Source: Streptomyces sp. yr375
GTDB lineage: Bacteria > Actinomycetota > Actinomycetes > Streptomycetales > Streptomycetaceae
Direction: 5' to 3'
NCBI RefSeq assembly: GCF_900110755.1
Contig: NZ_FOFF01000028.1
Coordinates: 48,697 to 112,696 of the forward strand
Length of the DNA: 64,000 nt
This document shows, piece by piece, positions 33,607-41,668 of the stretch. The position numbers and the translations under genes are program-made. How positions within the stretch are numbered: the stretch's first letter is position 1; every line of letters begins with the position of its first letter. Under the pieces are notes generated by a model. That model did not search any database and had not been told where the DNA came from. It saw nothing but the letters and a program-made list of their open reading frames with translations.

Positions 33607-34920
33607 TCACGGGGTGGTTTTCGCGGCGTCCCACCCGAATGACCGGACGAGCCCGGCCAGATGGGCGGCGAGTTCCCGGACCGCGCCGGCGTCCCAACGG
33701 GGGGCGGGGTAGATCAGTTCCGGGACGCCGGCGGGGTCCAGGGGCACGCTGAGGGTCAGGTCGTGCCGGGCCTGGAACTCGCCGCGCGGACGGGCGGTGA
33801 CGGTTAGGTCACCGACCTGCCATGTGCCCCGGGGAGAGTTGTACTCCTCGCACGCCAAGTTGGTCAGGGGATCGGCCAGTGAGGTGCCGAAGGGCGTCTG
33901 CACGGCCCGTATGACCTCCCGGTACGGCACCGCGAGGAGCCGGAGCGCCGACACCACACCGCTGCGCCCGCCGGCCGCAGCCGCCCGCAGTCCCGGATCG
34001 CCGGGAACCACCCTGATCGGAACGGTGTTGATCATGCAGCCGAGGGTCCGCGAGCCGTCCCTCGTCAGCCGGTCGGCGACGGGCGCGGCGAGGACGATCT
34101 CCGGAGCGTCGGCGACCTCGCGGATCATGTGCGCGAACAGGCCCGTCATCGTCATGTAGCGGGACATCCGCGCGCTGGCGCAGGCGGTGTTGAAACGGGT
34201 CATGTCGTCCGCTTCCAGGGGGAGCTCCAGGACGCTCCCCCGGGTCCCCCGGCCCTTGGTGAGTCCGGGCAGCTCGACGCGACGCGGTGCGGCCCGCAGC
34301 TCCTCGGCGGCGGCCCGCGCCCGGTCAGCGGTGATCGGTGTGCCTTCCGCGGCGACGCGCCGGACGGCCCAGTCCCGGAAGGACGGCGTGGGCGGCACGC
34401 GAGGGGGCGGACCCGAGAGGCGCGCCCGGTAACAGGAGAGAAGCGAGCGCAGGAAGACCCCGTGCGACCATCCGTCCGTCATGAGGTGGTGCAGGACCAT
34501 CAGCACCTGGTGCTCCTCGCGCCCCAGACGCAGCAGCCGCACCCGCCACAGAGGGCCCTTCGCCAGGTCGAACGGCTCGGTGCAGTCCAGGGCGAAACGA
34601 CGTCGGTGGTCGGCTTCCTGTTCCCGACGGGTCAGCCCGGACAGGTCGTCGTCGTGCCACGCGGGCGGCGGCGCGTCGAAGGACTGGGTCAGGGTGCTGC
34701 TGGTGGCCCGCACACGCAGCCGCAGCGCGTCGTGACGCCGCTGGCAGTCGTCGAGGGCCAGCCGCAGCGCGTCGATGTCCAGGGGGCCCTCGAAGTACAG
34801 GGTGACGGCGTCGTGGTAGCCCGATCGCCCCGGATCCAGCCGCTCGGCGAACCACATGCCCTCCTGGGTCGCGGTCAGCGCCACCGGTGATCCGTCGTCG
34901 GATGTGTGCGTCGGGGACAC
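33607..34920 (-). CDS. Stand-alone NRPS condensation domain
   Basis: 437 aa, one C domain: ALTATQEGMWFAERLDPG (C1-C2 region), HHLMTDGWS (intact HHxxxDG), and a later GCMINTVPIRV segment. GTG 34920 is the start that fits the domain; the ribosome site is weak. It can join carrier-bound partners that lack their own C domain, for example the A-T proteins or the two A-MT-T units. Its predicted leader (about 87 nt) contains three short direct repeats. Confidence 0.88.
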   Translation of the reverse strand: MSPTHTSDDGSPVALTATQEGMWFAERLDPGRSGYHDAVTLYFEGPLDIDALRLALDDCQRRHDALRLRVRATSSTLTQSFDAPPPAWHDDDLSGLTRREQEADHRRRFALDCTEPFDLAKGPLWRVRLLRLGREEHQVLMVLHHLMTDGWSHGVFLRSLLSCYRARLSGPPPRVPPTPSFRDWAVRRVAAEGTPITADRARAAAEELRAAPRRVELPGLTKGRGTRGSVLELPLEADDMTRFNTACASARMSRYMTMTGLFAHMIREVADAPEIVLAAPVADRLTRDGSRTLGCMINTVPIRVVPGDPGLRAAAAGGRSGVVSALRLLAVPYREVIRAVQTPFGTSLADPLTNLACEEYNSPRGTWQVGDLTVTARPRGEFQARHDLTLSVPLDPAGVPELIYPAPRWDAGAVRELAAHLAGLVRSFGWDAAKTTP

Positions 34921-34943
34921 GTCCTCAGCCCTTCTCTTCCGCC

Positions 34944-34997
34944 CTGCTCCCGTGGACCCCTGCTCTGCTCCCGTAGATCCCTGCGCCCTGCTCCCGT
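34944..34997. repeat. Three direct repeats CTGCTCCCGT in the C-gene leader
   Basis: CTGCTCCCGT followed by a similar tail starts at 34944, 34965 and 34988, spaced 21 and 23 bp (two helical turns). They fall between the predicted transcript start (about 35007) and GTG 34920 of the minus-strand C gene, so they would be in its 5' leader or bind a second regulator. Confidence 0.5.
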
Positions 34998-35013
34998 GGG
35001 CCTCTGCGGGCCG

Positions 35014-35045
35014 AGGCTAGGCGGCCCTGGTTCCCCGGCGGTTAC
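35014..35045 (-). promoter_or_regulatory. SARP-type operator and -10 for the lone C gene
   Basis: Minus strand: GTAACC, 5 bp, GGAACC, 9 bp, TAGCCT. Paired with a divergent copy about 40 bp away for the T-C gene. Confidence 0.72.
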
Positions 35046-35085
35046 GAACCCCGGCGCTGTTCCCCGTCCGCGCGCTCGCCGGCAC

Positions 35086-35117
35086 GTAACCCTCGCCGAA
35101 CCGGGTGTTCCTACGCT
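35086..35117 (+). promoter_or_regulatory. SARP-type operator and -10 for T-C and acylase
   Basis: Plus strand: GTAACC, 5 bp, CGAACC, 9 bp, TACGCT. The transcript would start near 35124, about 11 nt before ATG 35135, which lacks a clear ribosome site. Confidence 0.72.
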
Positions 35118-35134
35118 CGCAGCGTGATGCTGCG

Positions 35135-36805
35135 ATGACGGAATCCCAGAAACTCATGCCAGGCCCGGAGCACGCCGCTGCCCAGGAGCGTGACGGCATC
35201 GCGTCCGGGCAACGGACGGACGACCTCATGGCCGGCCTCGCGGAGGCCTGGCGCACCGTGCTCGAGGTCGACGAGATCGAGGAGGAGTCACACTTCTTCG
35301 AACTGGGCGGCCACTCCATGCTGGCGGCGCTGCTCATCTCGCACTGCGAACGGGCGATCGGGACCGTCATCCCGCTGAAGCTCGTTTTCGACCACCCGGT
35401 GTTCAAGGACTTCGTCGCAGCGGTCGAGCAGGCCGACGGCCTCGCCGGCTCTCTGCTGCCCCCGCTGGAGCCCATGGGGCTGGACCGTGCCCCGCTGTCC
35501 GTGCAACAAGGGGAGTACCTGGCCCTGGAACGCATGCTGGGCGTGCCTTCGGTCAACAACATGCTGGCCGTCGTCGAGGTCGGTGCCCGCATGGACGCGG
35601 ACGCCCTGCGCAGTGCCCTGGACGCCGTGGTACGGCGCCACCCCGCGCTGCGCACGGCCCTGCGCACGCAGGACGGCGAGGACATGCAAGTGATCGTCCC
35701 GCTCGACGACGTTCCCCCGGTGCCGTGCACGGAGACCGACCTGGGCACACTGCCCCCCGAGCGGCGGCGTGCGGCGCTGCGCAACCGCATCATGCGCGAA
35801 CACCTCAAACCCTTCGACATGGCCACGGGGGTGATGCTCCGCTGCCAGCTCTTCCGCAACGCGGACGCCCCCGACGTGCTGGCGCTGCACCTGCACCACG
35901 CCGTGTGCGACGGCAACTGCGTGGGAGTCGTCCTGGACGACTTGGCCGCGGCCTGTGTGGGCCGGGAACTCCCCACCGCCGACCCGGAGGAGCCGGGCCA
36001 CCTCGACTACTGCCAGTGGCAGCGGGAGAACGAGCGGGAGATGGTCGAGACGTCCGGCAGCCACTGGAGGAGCGTGGTCCGGGAACTCGCCGCGGTCGCG
36101 AGCACGTCGGTCGGGCCCGCGGCCCGGCTGCGTACCTCGTTCGACCGCTCCACCGCCTGGCTGCCCGCCTCGGCGAGCCGGAGGCTGCGGACCTGGGCGG
36201 CGGCCGAGGGGCTGACCGAGTTCAGCACGTTGGGAGCGGCGACGGCCCTCGCCGTCGGACGAGTCCTCAAACGCACCACGGCCGGTCTGGGGATGCTGCT
36301 GGACAACCGCAGCCACCCCGGGCTGGAGCGGACCGTCGGCTCTTTCGCCCTCAGCAGCCTCATGCCCGTGAGGCTCGACGGCGCGCTCACGTCGCGGGAG
36401 TTCATCTCCCAGGTCCAGGAGAGCCACCTCGAGGCCCGGCGGTGGACCCAGTTGCCCCTCGACGTGCTCCTCGTCGACCCCGCGGACGAGGTCGGTGTGA
36501 CGCCGTCCGACCTGATCGACGTGGTGGTGGACTTCGAGTACGTGTACCGGATGAACCGGCCGGGCCGACTTCCGCTGCACGTCGGCGTGGACCTGCGCGA
36601 GATGCTGCGGGCACCGGTGTTGGGCCCCCGCCGCACGGTCACCGCCACGATCCAGGAGGACGACCGGTTCGCGCTGACGGTGGAGCACGTCGACGACCCG
36701 GGCGAACGCGAGACGGCCCACGCGCTGCTGGCGGCGGCGATCGAGTCGCTGGCCTTCTTCGCGGACGCTCCGGACGAGACCGTCGGACGGATGGCGGACG
36801 CGTGA
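35135..36805 (+). CDS. NRPS, T-C didomain (first)
   Basis: 556 aa. T domain about 25-105 with ELGGHSM (pantetheine Ser near 65) and C domain about 115-550 with HHAVCDG. ATG 35135 is chosen from the promoter position. There is no A domain, so the T is loaded in trans. The T-C order (carrier before condensation) means the domain pair passes its own carrier's acyl group to another protein's carrier. A second protein of the same order is at 53808-55406. Confidence 0.9.
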   Translation: MTESQKLMPGPEHAAAQERDGIASGQRTDDLMAGLAEAWRTVLEVDEIEEESHFFELGGHSMLAALLISHCERAIGTVIPLKLVFDHPVFKDFVAAVEQADGLAGSLLPPLEPMGLDRAPLSVQQGEYLALERMLGVPSVNNMLAVVEVGARMDADALRSALDAVVRRHPALRTALRTQDGEDMQVIVPLDDVPPVPCTETDLGTLPPERRRAALRNRIMREHLKPFDMATGVMLRCQLFRNADAPDVLALHLHHAVCDGNCVGVVLDDLAAACVGRELPTADPEEPGHLDYCQWQRENEREMVETSGSHWRSVVRELAAVASTSVGPAARLRTSFDRSTAWLPASASRRLRTWAAAEGLTEFSTLGAATALAVGRVLKRTTAGLGMLLDNRSHPGLERTVGSFALSSLMPVRLDGALTSREFISQVQESHLEARRWTQLPLDVLLVDPADEVGVTPSDLIDVVVDFEYVYRMNRPGRLPLHVGVDLREMLRAPVLGPRRTVTATIQEDDRFALTVEHVDDPGERETAHALLAAAIESLAFFADAPDETVGRMADA

Positions 36806-36835
36806 CGGACGCGTGACGGACGCGTGATGGACGCG
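36796..36835. repeat. 11-bp tandem repeat over the T-C stop codon
   Basis: GGACGCGTGAC occurs at 36796, 36807 and, with one change, 36818, followed by a partial fourth copy. The T-C stop codon lies in the first copy and further in-frame TGA triplets follow. It looks like slipped-strand expansion of a gene end. Confidence 0.6.
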
Positions 36836-36903
36836 CTGTGAAAAGACGGACGCCGCCGGCAGTGGCGGTGGCGGTCGGAGCCTGCGGAGGGAGACAGCGT
36901 CTT

Positions 36904-39054
36904 ATGAGCGGGGTCGGTGTCGGCGAGGCCGATGAGATCGGGGCGTCCGGCTACCGGGCGCGTCTGTACGAGGACGCGCGGTCGGGGGCGGTCGTCAGCG
37001 CCGACGACTGGATGGGCGCCGTGTTCGGGCTCGGCTTTCGTGCCGCCACCGATCGCGCCGGCCAGATGGACGTTCTGCGGCGCAGGGCACGCGGCACGCT
37101 CGCGCAGGTGGTCGGCAAGGAGGCGCTCGCGGACGACATCCGGCAGCGGCGACTGGGCCTGGACGAGGTGGCACGGCGGTGTCTCGACTTGCTTCCGTCC
37201 GAACAGGCCGCGTTTCTGGAGGCCTTCGCCTGCGGTGCGAACACGGCCCTGCGCCGCAACGGTTCGGCGATGACGTGGGCGGCGCTGGACTCCGTCGCGG
37301 TGGCGCAGGTCCTCTTCCAGTCGCTGGGCTCGGACGGCGCGGAACTGCGCATGACCGAAGTGATGCGCAGGTCACTGCCCGCACCGGTGGTCGACTTCCT
37401 GCTCGACGGCGCGGACGACTGGGCGACGGACCTCGATGGCTCGCCGGGCACCGTGGCGCACGCGCCCCTGCCGCTGGAGGAGTTGCGGGACCTGGTGGGG
37501 AAGCGACCCGCCGAGGAGGGTGGGGGAGGACCGGTCGTCGCCGACACCCGGCCGCTCGGGAGCAACGCCTGGGCCGTCGCGGGAGCCGGGGGGACCGTGC
37601 TCGCCAACGACATGCACCTGCACCTCACGGACCCCGCTCTGCTGTACCCCGTACGGCTGGTCGCGGGCGGCCGTTCCGCGTGCGGGGTGACCGTGCCCGG
37701 GCTGCCGGTGCTGATAGCAGGCACCAATGGGGACGTCGCCTGGGGACTCACCCGACTGTACGGGGACAACGTGGACCTTACACCGGTCACGCCGAGCGAG
37801 CTCGCGGCAGCCGAGACCGTGCGCGAGGTCATCGAGGTCCGGGGGGAGCAGCCCGTCGAGGTCGACGTTCTCCGGACTCCCTGGGGGCCCGTGGCGGACA
37901 GCGTGGCGGGCGAGCCGGTGGCGTTCACCTCCACCCTGCTCGACCCCGGGGCCCTGGACTTCGCGCTGACGGAGCTGTACGAGGCACGCGACGTCGAGAC
38001 GGCACTCGCTGTCTTCAACGACAGCGGACTGCCGCCGGTCAACGCCATTGTGGCCGATGCCGCCAGACGGGTCGGCTGGACCGTGGGTGGCCGCTTTCCG
38101 CGCCGATCGGGCGCACCCGGCCCGCGGGGCCTGTCGTCACCGGGGGCCCGCCCTCCGGCGGAGTGGCTCGCCCCGGGGGAACTGCCCCGAGTCCGGTCGA
38201 CGGCCTCGGGAACCGTCGTGAACTGCAACAATGCGAGCCACATCGTCCGGGACGCGGGCCTGGCGTGGAATCTGCCGTGCGGTACCCGCTCCCGTCGGGT
38301 GGCCCGGGAACTCGCCGCGGGGCGCACGAGCGCCGCCGACGCGCGTGCCCTGCAACTCGACGTCGAGGCGTCCTTCTACGAGTTCTACCGTGCCCTGGCC
38401 TTACGCCATCTGCCGGCTGCGCCCAAGGGGGCGCTGCTGCGCGAGGTCCGCGAGGACATCGAGGCGTGGACCGGGACGGCGGCCCCCACCGAACGCGGAC
38501 TCGCCCTGCTGACGGCCCTGCACGACCTGCTGCGGGAGGCGCTCTTCGCGGCCGTCACATGGCCGGCCCGGACGGTGGACGAGCGGTTCACCTACTGCTA
38601 CGCGGGCAACGAGGTGCCGTTGCGCCGATTGATCGGTGCGCTGTCGCAGGGGCTGGTGCCTGCGCCCTGGCGCAGCGAGACGGAGTTCGTCGTCGGACAA
38701 CTGCTCGTCGGGCGGAAGCTCCTGATGCGCACCACCGGGCTGGACAGGCTGCCTCGGTGGGGCGAGGCCAATCGGTTACGGCTCTCACCGGCCGCTGCCC
38801 ACCCCGCGGCTGCCGTGGACGTCGCGCTGGCGGGGTGCGCCGACACGGTGTGTGTGGCGTGGCCAGACTTCGGCGCGGCGATGAGGCTGGTGGTCGACCT
38901 CGGTGATCCCGCTGGCAGCAGCCTTTCGTTGCCGGGAGGGCCACGGGAGGGTGTGGCCATGGCCGATCATGTGCGGAGCTGGGCGGCGGGCCGGTCACAG
39001 CGGTTGTGGCCGGCCGGCCTGCCCGATGCCACGAGGACGTCAGACGGTGAGTGA
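36904..39054 (+). CDS. Penicillin-acylase-type Ntn hydrolase
   Basis: 716 aa from ATG 36904 (GGAGGGAG about 10 nt upstream; GTG 36838 is an alternative). Autoprocessing site Gly-Ser220 in PLGSNAWAVAG makes Ser220 the N-terminal nucleophile of the beta subunit; the oxyanion Asn lies in NCNNAS. The family includes PvdQ and aculeacin acylase, which remove fatty acyl groups from lipopeptides. With a FAAL in the same cluster, removal of a transient lipid is the obvious model (inference). No convincing signal peptide, unlike most relatives. Two TTA codons (38401, 38776) suggest bldA-dependent translation. Its 3' end overlaps the convergent T-TE gene by 15 bp. Confidence 0.88.
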   Translation: MSGVGVGEADEIGASGYRARLYEDARSGAVVSADDWMGAVFGLGFRAATDRAGQMDVLRRRARGTLAQVVGKEALADDIRQRRLGLDEVARRCLDLLPSEQAAFLEAFACGANTALRRNGSAMTWAALDSVAVAQVLFQSLGSDGAELRMTEVMRRSLPAPVVDFLLDGADDWATDLDGSPGTVAHAPLPLEELRDLVGKRPAEEGGGGPVVADTRPLGSNAWAVAGAGGTVLANDMHLHLTDPALLYPVRLVAGGRSACGVTVPGLPVLIAGTNGDVAWGLTRLYGDNVDLTPVTPSELAAAETVREVIEVRGEQPVEVDVLRTPWGPVADSVAGEPVAFTSTLLDPGALDFALTELYEARDVETALAVFNDSGLPPVNAIVADAARRVGWTVGGRFPRRSGAPGPRGLSSPGARPPAEWLAPGELPRVRSTASGTVVNCNNASHIVRDAGLAWNLPCGTRSRRVARELAAGRTSAADARALQLDVEASFYEFYRALALRHLPAAPKGALLREVREDIEAWTGTAAPTERGLALLTALHDLLREALFAAVTWPARTVDERFTYCYAGNEVPLRRLIGALSQGLVPAPWRSETEFVVGQLLVGRKLLMRTTGLDRLPRWGEANRLRLSPAAAHPAAAVDVALAGCADTVCVAWPDFGAAMRLVVDLGDPAGSSLSLPGGPREGVAMADHVRSWAAGRSQRLWPAGLPDATRTSDGE

Positions 39055-40086
39055 GTTGAGGATCTGGGCGATCTCGGCCATGGGTCCCCGCCGGACGATG
39101 CTGCGGTGCGTGCAGGCGAGGGAGTGCGTGCGCACCTCGCCCGTGATGTAGGGCGTCCACCGCGAAGGGTCCAACCACACGTCGTCGGCGTCGTCCACGG
39201 CGGCGAACAGGTGCAGATCGCCGCGGAAGACGCCGGGCTCGTAGCCGTACATGGCGCGTTGGTTGTTCGTGTAGACGTCTATCACCGCGTGGATGTGGGA
39301 AGGCTCCAGGTAGGCCATGGCGCTGCCTTCCCGGCGCAGCAGCGCGGCGACGCGGTCGGGGCGCAGCGGGACCTTCGCCAACTCGCGCTGGTCGTAGCCG
39401 AACTCGTGCAGGAGACCGAGGAGCAGTTCGCGCGCCGTGGGAACCCGGTCTTCCCGGTGCGTCGGCGACGTGGTCGGCTCGGCGTCCATGGCGGCGAGGA
39501 GTGCTACCTCCTCGCCCTCCTTCTGCAGTCGGCAGGCGAGTGCGTGCGCCAACGTACCGCCGAAGGACCAGCCGAGCAGATGATAGGGGCCTTCCGGCTG
39601 GACGCCGCTGATCAGGCCGAGACAGTCGTCGACCATCTCCTCGATTCCGCCGGTCACCGGCACGTCACCGGGCTTGAGGCCGCGGGACTGCAGGCCGTAC
39701 AGCGGGGTGCCGGGGTCGAGGCTGCCCAACAGGGCCGTGTAGCACCAGCTCATGCCTCCGCCGGGGTGGACGCAGAACAGCGGTGGTCGCGTGCCCCGGG
39801 CGCGCAGTACCAGCAGGGTATCGAGGGCGTCGCCGCCGTCGGTGTCCATGTCGAGGTGTGCGGCGACTCCGAGGACCGTCGGGTTGCGGAAGACCACATC
39901 GGGCGCGAGTGCCACTCCGAAGGCCGACCGGATGCGGCTGACCAGCCGCATCACGTCGACCGAGTTGCCGCCTGCCCGGAAGAAGTCGTCCGCCACGCCG
40001 AACCGGTCGGTGCCGAGTGCCTCGGCGAAGAGCCGGCTCAGCACTTCCAGGTGGGGCGAACGGGGGCCGACGGGACGGCCGCTCAC
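39040..40086 (-). CDS. NRPS termination unit, T-TE didomain
   Basis: 348 aa. T domain about 10-85 (AGGNSVD, Ser near 42) and a type I thioesterase about 95-345 with GWSFGGTLAHA and a C-terminal His in CTHRSIV. The only type I TE in the window, so it is the likely release enzyme, either hydrolysing or cyclising. It is detached from any C domain and must receive the chain from a separate C protein. GTG start overlaps the SARP stop by 4 nt. Confidence 0.92.
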   Translation of the reverse strand: MSGRPVGPRSPHLEVLSRLFAEALGTDRFGVADDFFRAGGNSVDVMRLVSRIRSAFGVALAPDVVFRNPTVLGVAAHLDMDTDGGDALDTLLVLRARGTRPPLFCVHPGGGMSWCYTALLGSLDPGTPLYGLQSRGLKPGDVPVTGGIEEMVDDCLGLISGVQPEGPYHLLGWSFGGTLAHALACRLQKEGEEVALLAAMDAEPTTSPTHREDRVPTARELLLGLLHEFGYDQRELAKVPLRPDRVAALLRREGSAMAYLEPSHIHAVIDVYTNNQRAMYGYEPGVFRGDLHLFAAVDDADDVWLDPSRWTPYITGEVRTHSLACTHRSIVRRGPMAEIAQILNSLTV

Positions 40087-40952
40087 TGGGCGGCGCTTCC
40101 CACGGCGTAGTGTCCGGTCGCGGACACGGACGAGACGGGGTGGAGCGTGGGCCCGTCGGCGACTCGTGTCAGTTCACCGCTCACGGCACGGCTGTACATC
40201 GCCCGGGTCGCTTCGGCCGGGCCCACCCCCACCGCTTCGCGCAGGTGCGAGGCACACAGCTTGTACCACCGGTCGGCCTGGCTGAACTGGCCGAGCCGAC
40301 CGTGCAGCGCGATGAGGGTCCGATAGGTCTTCTCGTGCAGTGGTTCGATTTTGAGGACCTTGCGACAGAAGTGCAGGACCTGAAAGTCGTCGCACGTCCG
40401 CTCCGCCGCCTCCACGAGTCGGTCGAGGGCGGACAGCGCGAGACTGCGCAGCCACTCGCGCTGGGGCTCGACCCAGGGCATCGTCATCCCGGGCAGAAAA
40501 TCACCCTGATACAGCTCCACCGCGTCCTGCAACTGTGCGATGGGCCCGGGCGCGTCCAAGGTGCCGGTCTGCGCACCGAGTATCAGGGAGTCGAATTCCT
40601 GAAAGTCGACCCATACGTTCTTGGCCTCGATGGAGTACCCGTATTCGTGCGTCAGGATACGCAGCCCCGAGGGGTTTCTCCCGGTCGCGGCGGCACCCTC
40701 GCTTGCGAGTATGTTGCGGAGCGTGTGCACGGCGACCTTGAGGGAGCTGCGCGGGGCACTGAGATCGGGCCACAATGCCTCGAACAGGATATCTCGTGAA
40801 ATCACACAGTCCGGATGCAGTAGTAGGTACTGGAGGAGGTGGCGGGCCCGCCCGGCCCGCCAACGGGTGACGGGACGGCCACCGACGACGACGTCAAACC
40901 TTCCGAGCGTGCGTATCTCGACTGCGTATTCCGGGTGTGCGGTGCCACTCAA
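40083..40952 (-). CDS. SARP-family transcriptional activator
   Basis: 289 aa. An OmpR-type winged helix (about 9-110; VEIRTLGRFDVVVGGRPV, SSLKVAVHTLRNIL) is followed by a bacterial transcriptional activation domain (about 115-255) with TPR-like helices, the compact SARP layout (ActII-ORF4, DnrI type). Start is TTG 40952 with AGGAG 5-6 nt upstream. It is co-translated with T-TE. The ten AAC-half-site operators with 11-bp periodicity in this cluster are its probable targets; none is seen at its own promoter, so its control comes from elsewhere. Confidence 0.93.
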   Translation of the reverse strand: MSGTAHPEYAVEIRTLGRFDVVVGGRPVTRWRAGRARHLLQYLLLHPDCVISRDILFEALWPDLSAPRSSLKVAVHTLRNILASEGAAATGRNPSGLRILTHEYGYSIEAKNVWVDFQEFDSLILGAQTGTLDAPGPIAQLQDAVELYQGDFLPGMTMPWVEPQREWLRSLALSALDRLVEAAERTCDDFQVLHFCRKVLKIEPLHEKTYRTLIALHGRLGQFSQADRWYKLCASHLREAVGVGPAEATRAMYSRAVSGELTRVADGPTLHPVSSVSATGHYAVGSAAQ

Positions 40953-41668
40953 GGAATCTCCTCGTTTGTCGCTTTACCAAAATGTCGCCATTGCGTATAT
41001 GACTGGGTCGCGCAAGAGGAATTTGAAGGTAGCCGCGCTGCGGCCACCTGTGGGTGACCTGCGGAGATCCTGGCCCGTCGGGCCTACGAAGCCGCGTGTC
41101 GAAACAAGCGGTCGTATCGAGCGTGAAGATCAATCGTTTCTCTGTTTACTGCGCCGCCGTATGCGGTGCGGTAGTAAAGTGACAGCTTGACCTGCGAATT
41201 ACTTTCCCTTTACTTGCGGTTCACGGCAAGCAGTGTGTGGGCTCAGTGAATAAGTGATGTGGGGGATTTGGTGTCTCCTCGCCGAAGCGTGGCCGAATTC
41301 TCTTCGTTGCGTGTGCCACGTTGTCAACCATGTAACTACCTAGGGCGGCCCGTGGCCATGCCATCCCGGCCGCAGGTTGACCAAAATCATCTCTTGAGCG
41401 GGCTGTCCGAACCGATGTCACGGCCGGATCCTTCCCGGCTTCACGCGGGGTTCTGTCCCAGGCAGTGAACGATGTCTTCCGGTTGGGTCGACACCTCCGG
41501 GCCCATTGGTCTGCCGACGGCCGGATGGCGTGTTCCTTTCCCTCGCGGCGCACCCTGACCGGTCCGAAACAGGGGGAACGCCTCGTGCATAACTGCAGCG
41601 CAACCCCCACCTCCTAGCGTCTCGGGTGTTGCGGTTCCGGCATGCCCGGATGAAACACGGCCAAGGCG
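40953..41668. other. Divergent intergenic region, AT-richer, SARP / FAAL
   Basis: About 715 bp without a gene. The half near the SARP gene is clearly lower in GC than the rest of the window (for example around 41110-41220) and presumably holds the SARP promoter and sites for upstream regulators. The half near the FAAL gene holds the SARP-type operator at 41589-41620. I find no RNA gene or long hairpin that I can defend. Confidence 0.6.
41589..41620 (+). promoter_or_regulatory. SARP-type operator and -10 for the FAAL operon
   Basis: Plus strand: ATAACT, 5 bp, GCAACC, 9 bp, TAGCGT. Transcript start is predicted near 41627, about 40 nt before GTG 41669. This promoter would drive the whole plus-strand block up to about 52708. 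Confidence 0.7.

Noticed and set aside
41324..41337. TCAACC and GTAACT near 41324 as another SARP site
   Set aside because: The half sites are 8 bp apart, not 11, and no -10 hexamer lies at the right distance.
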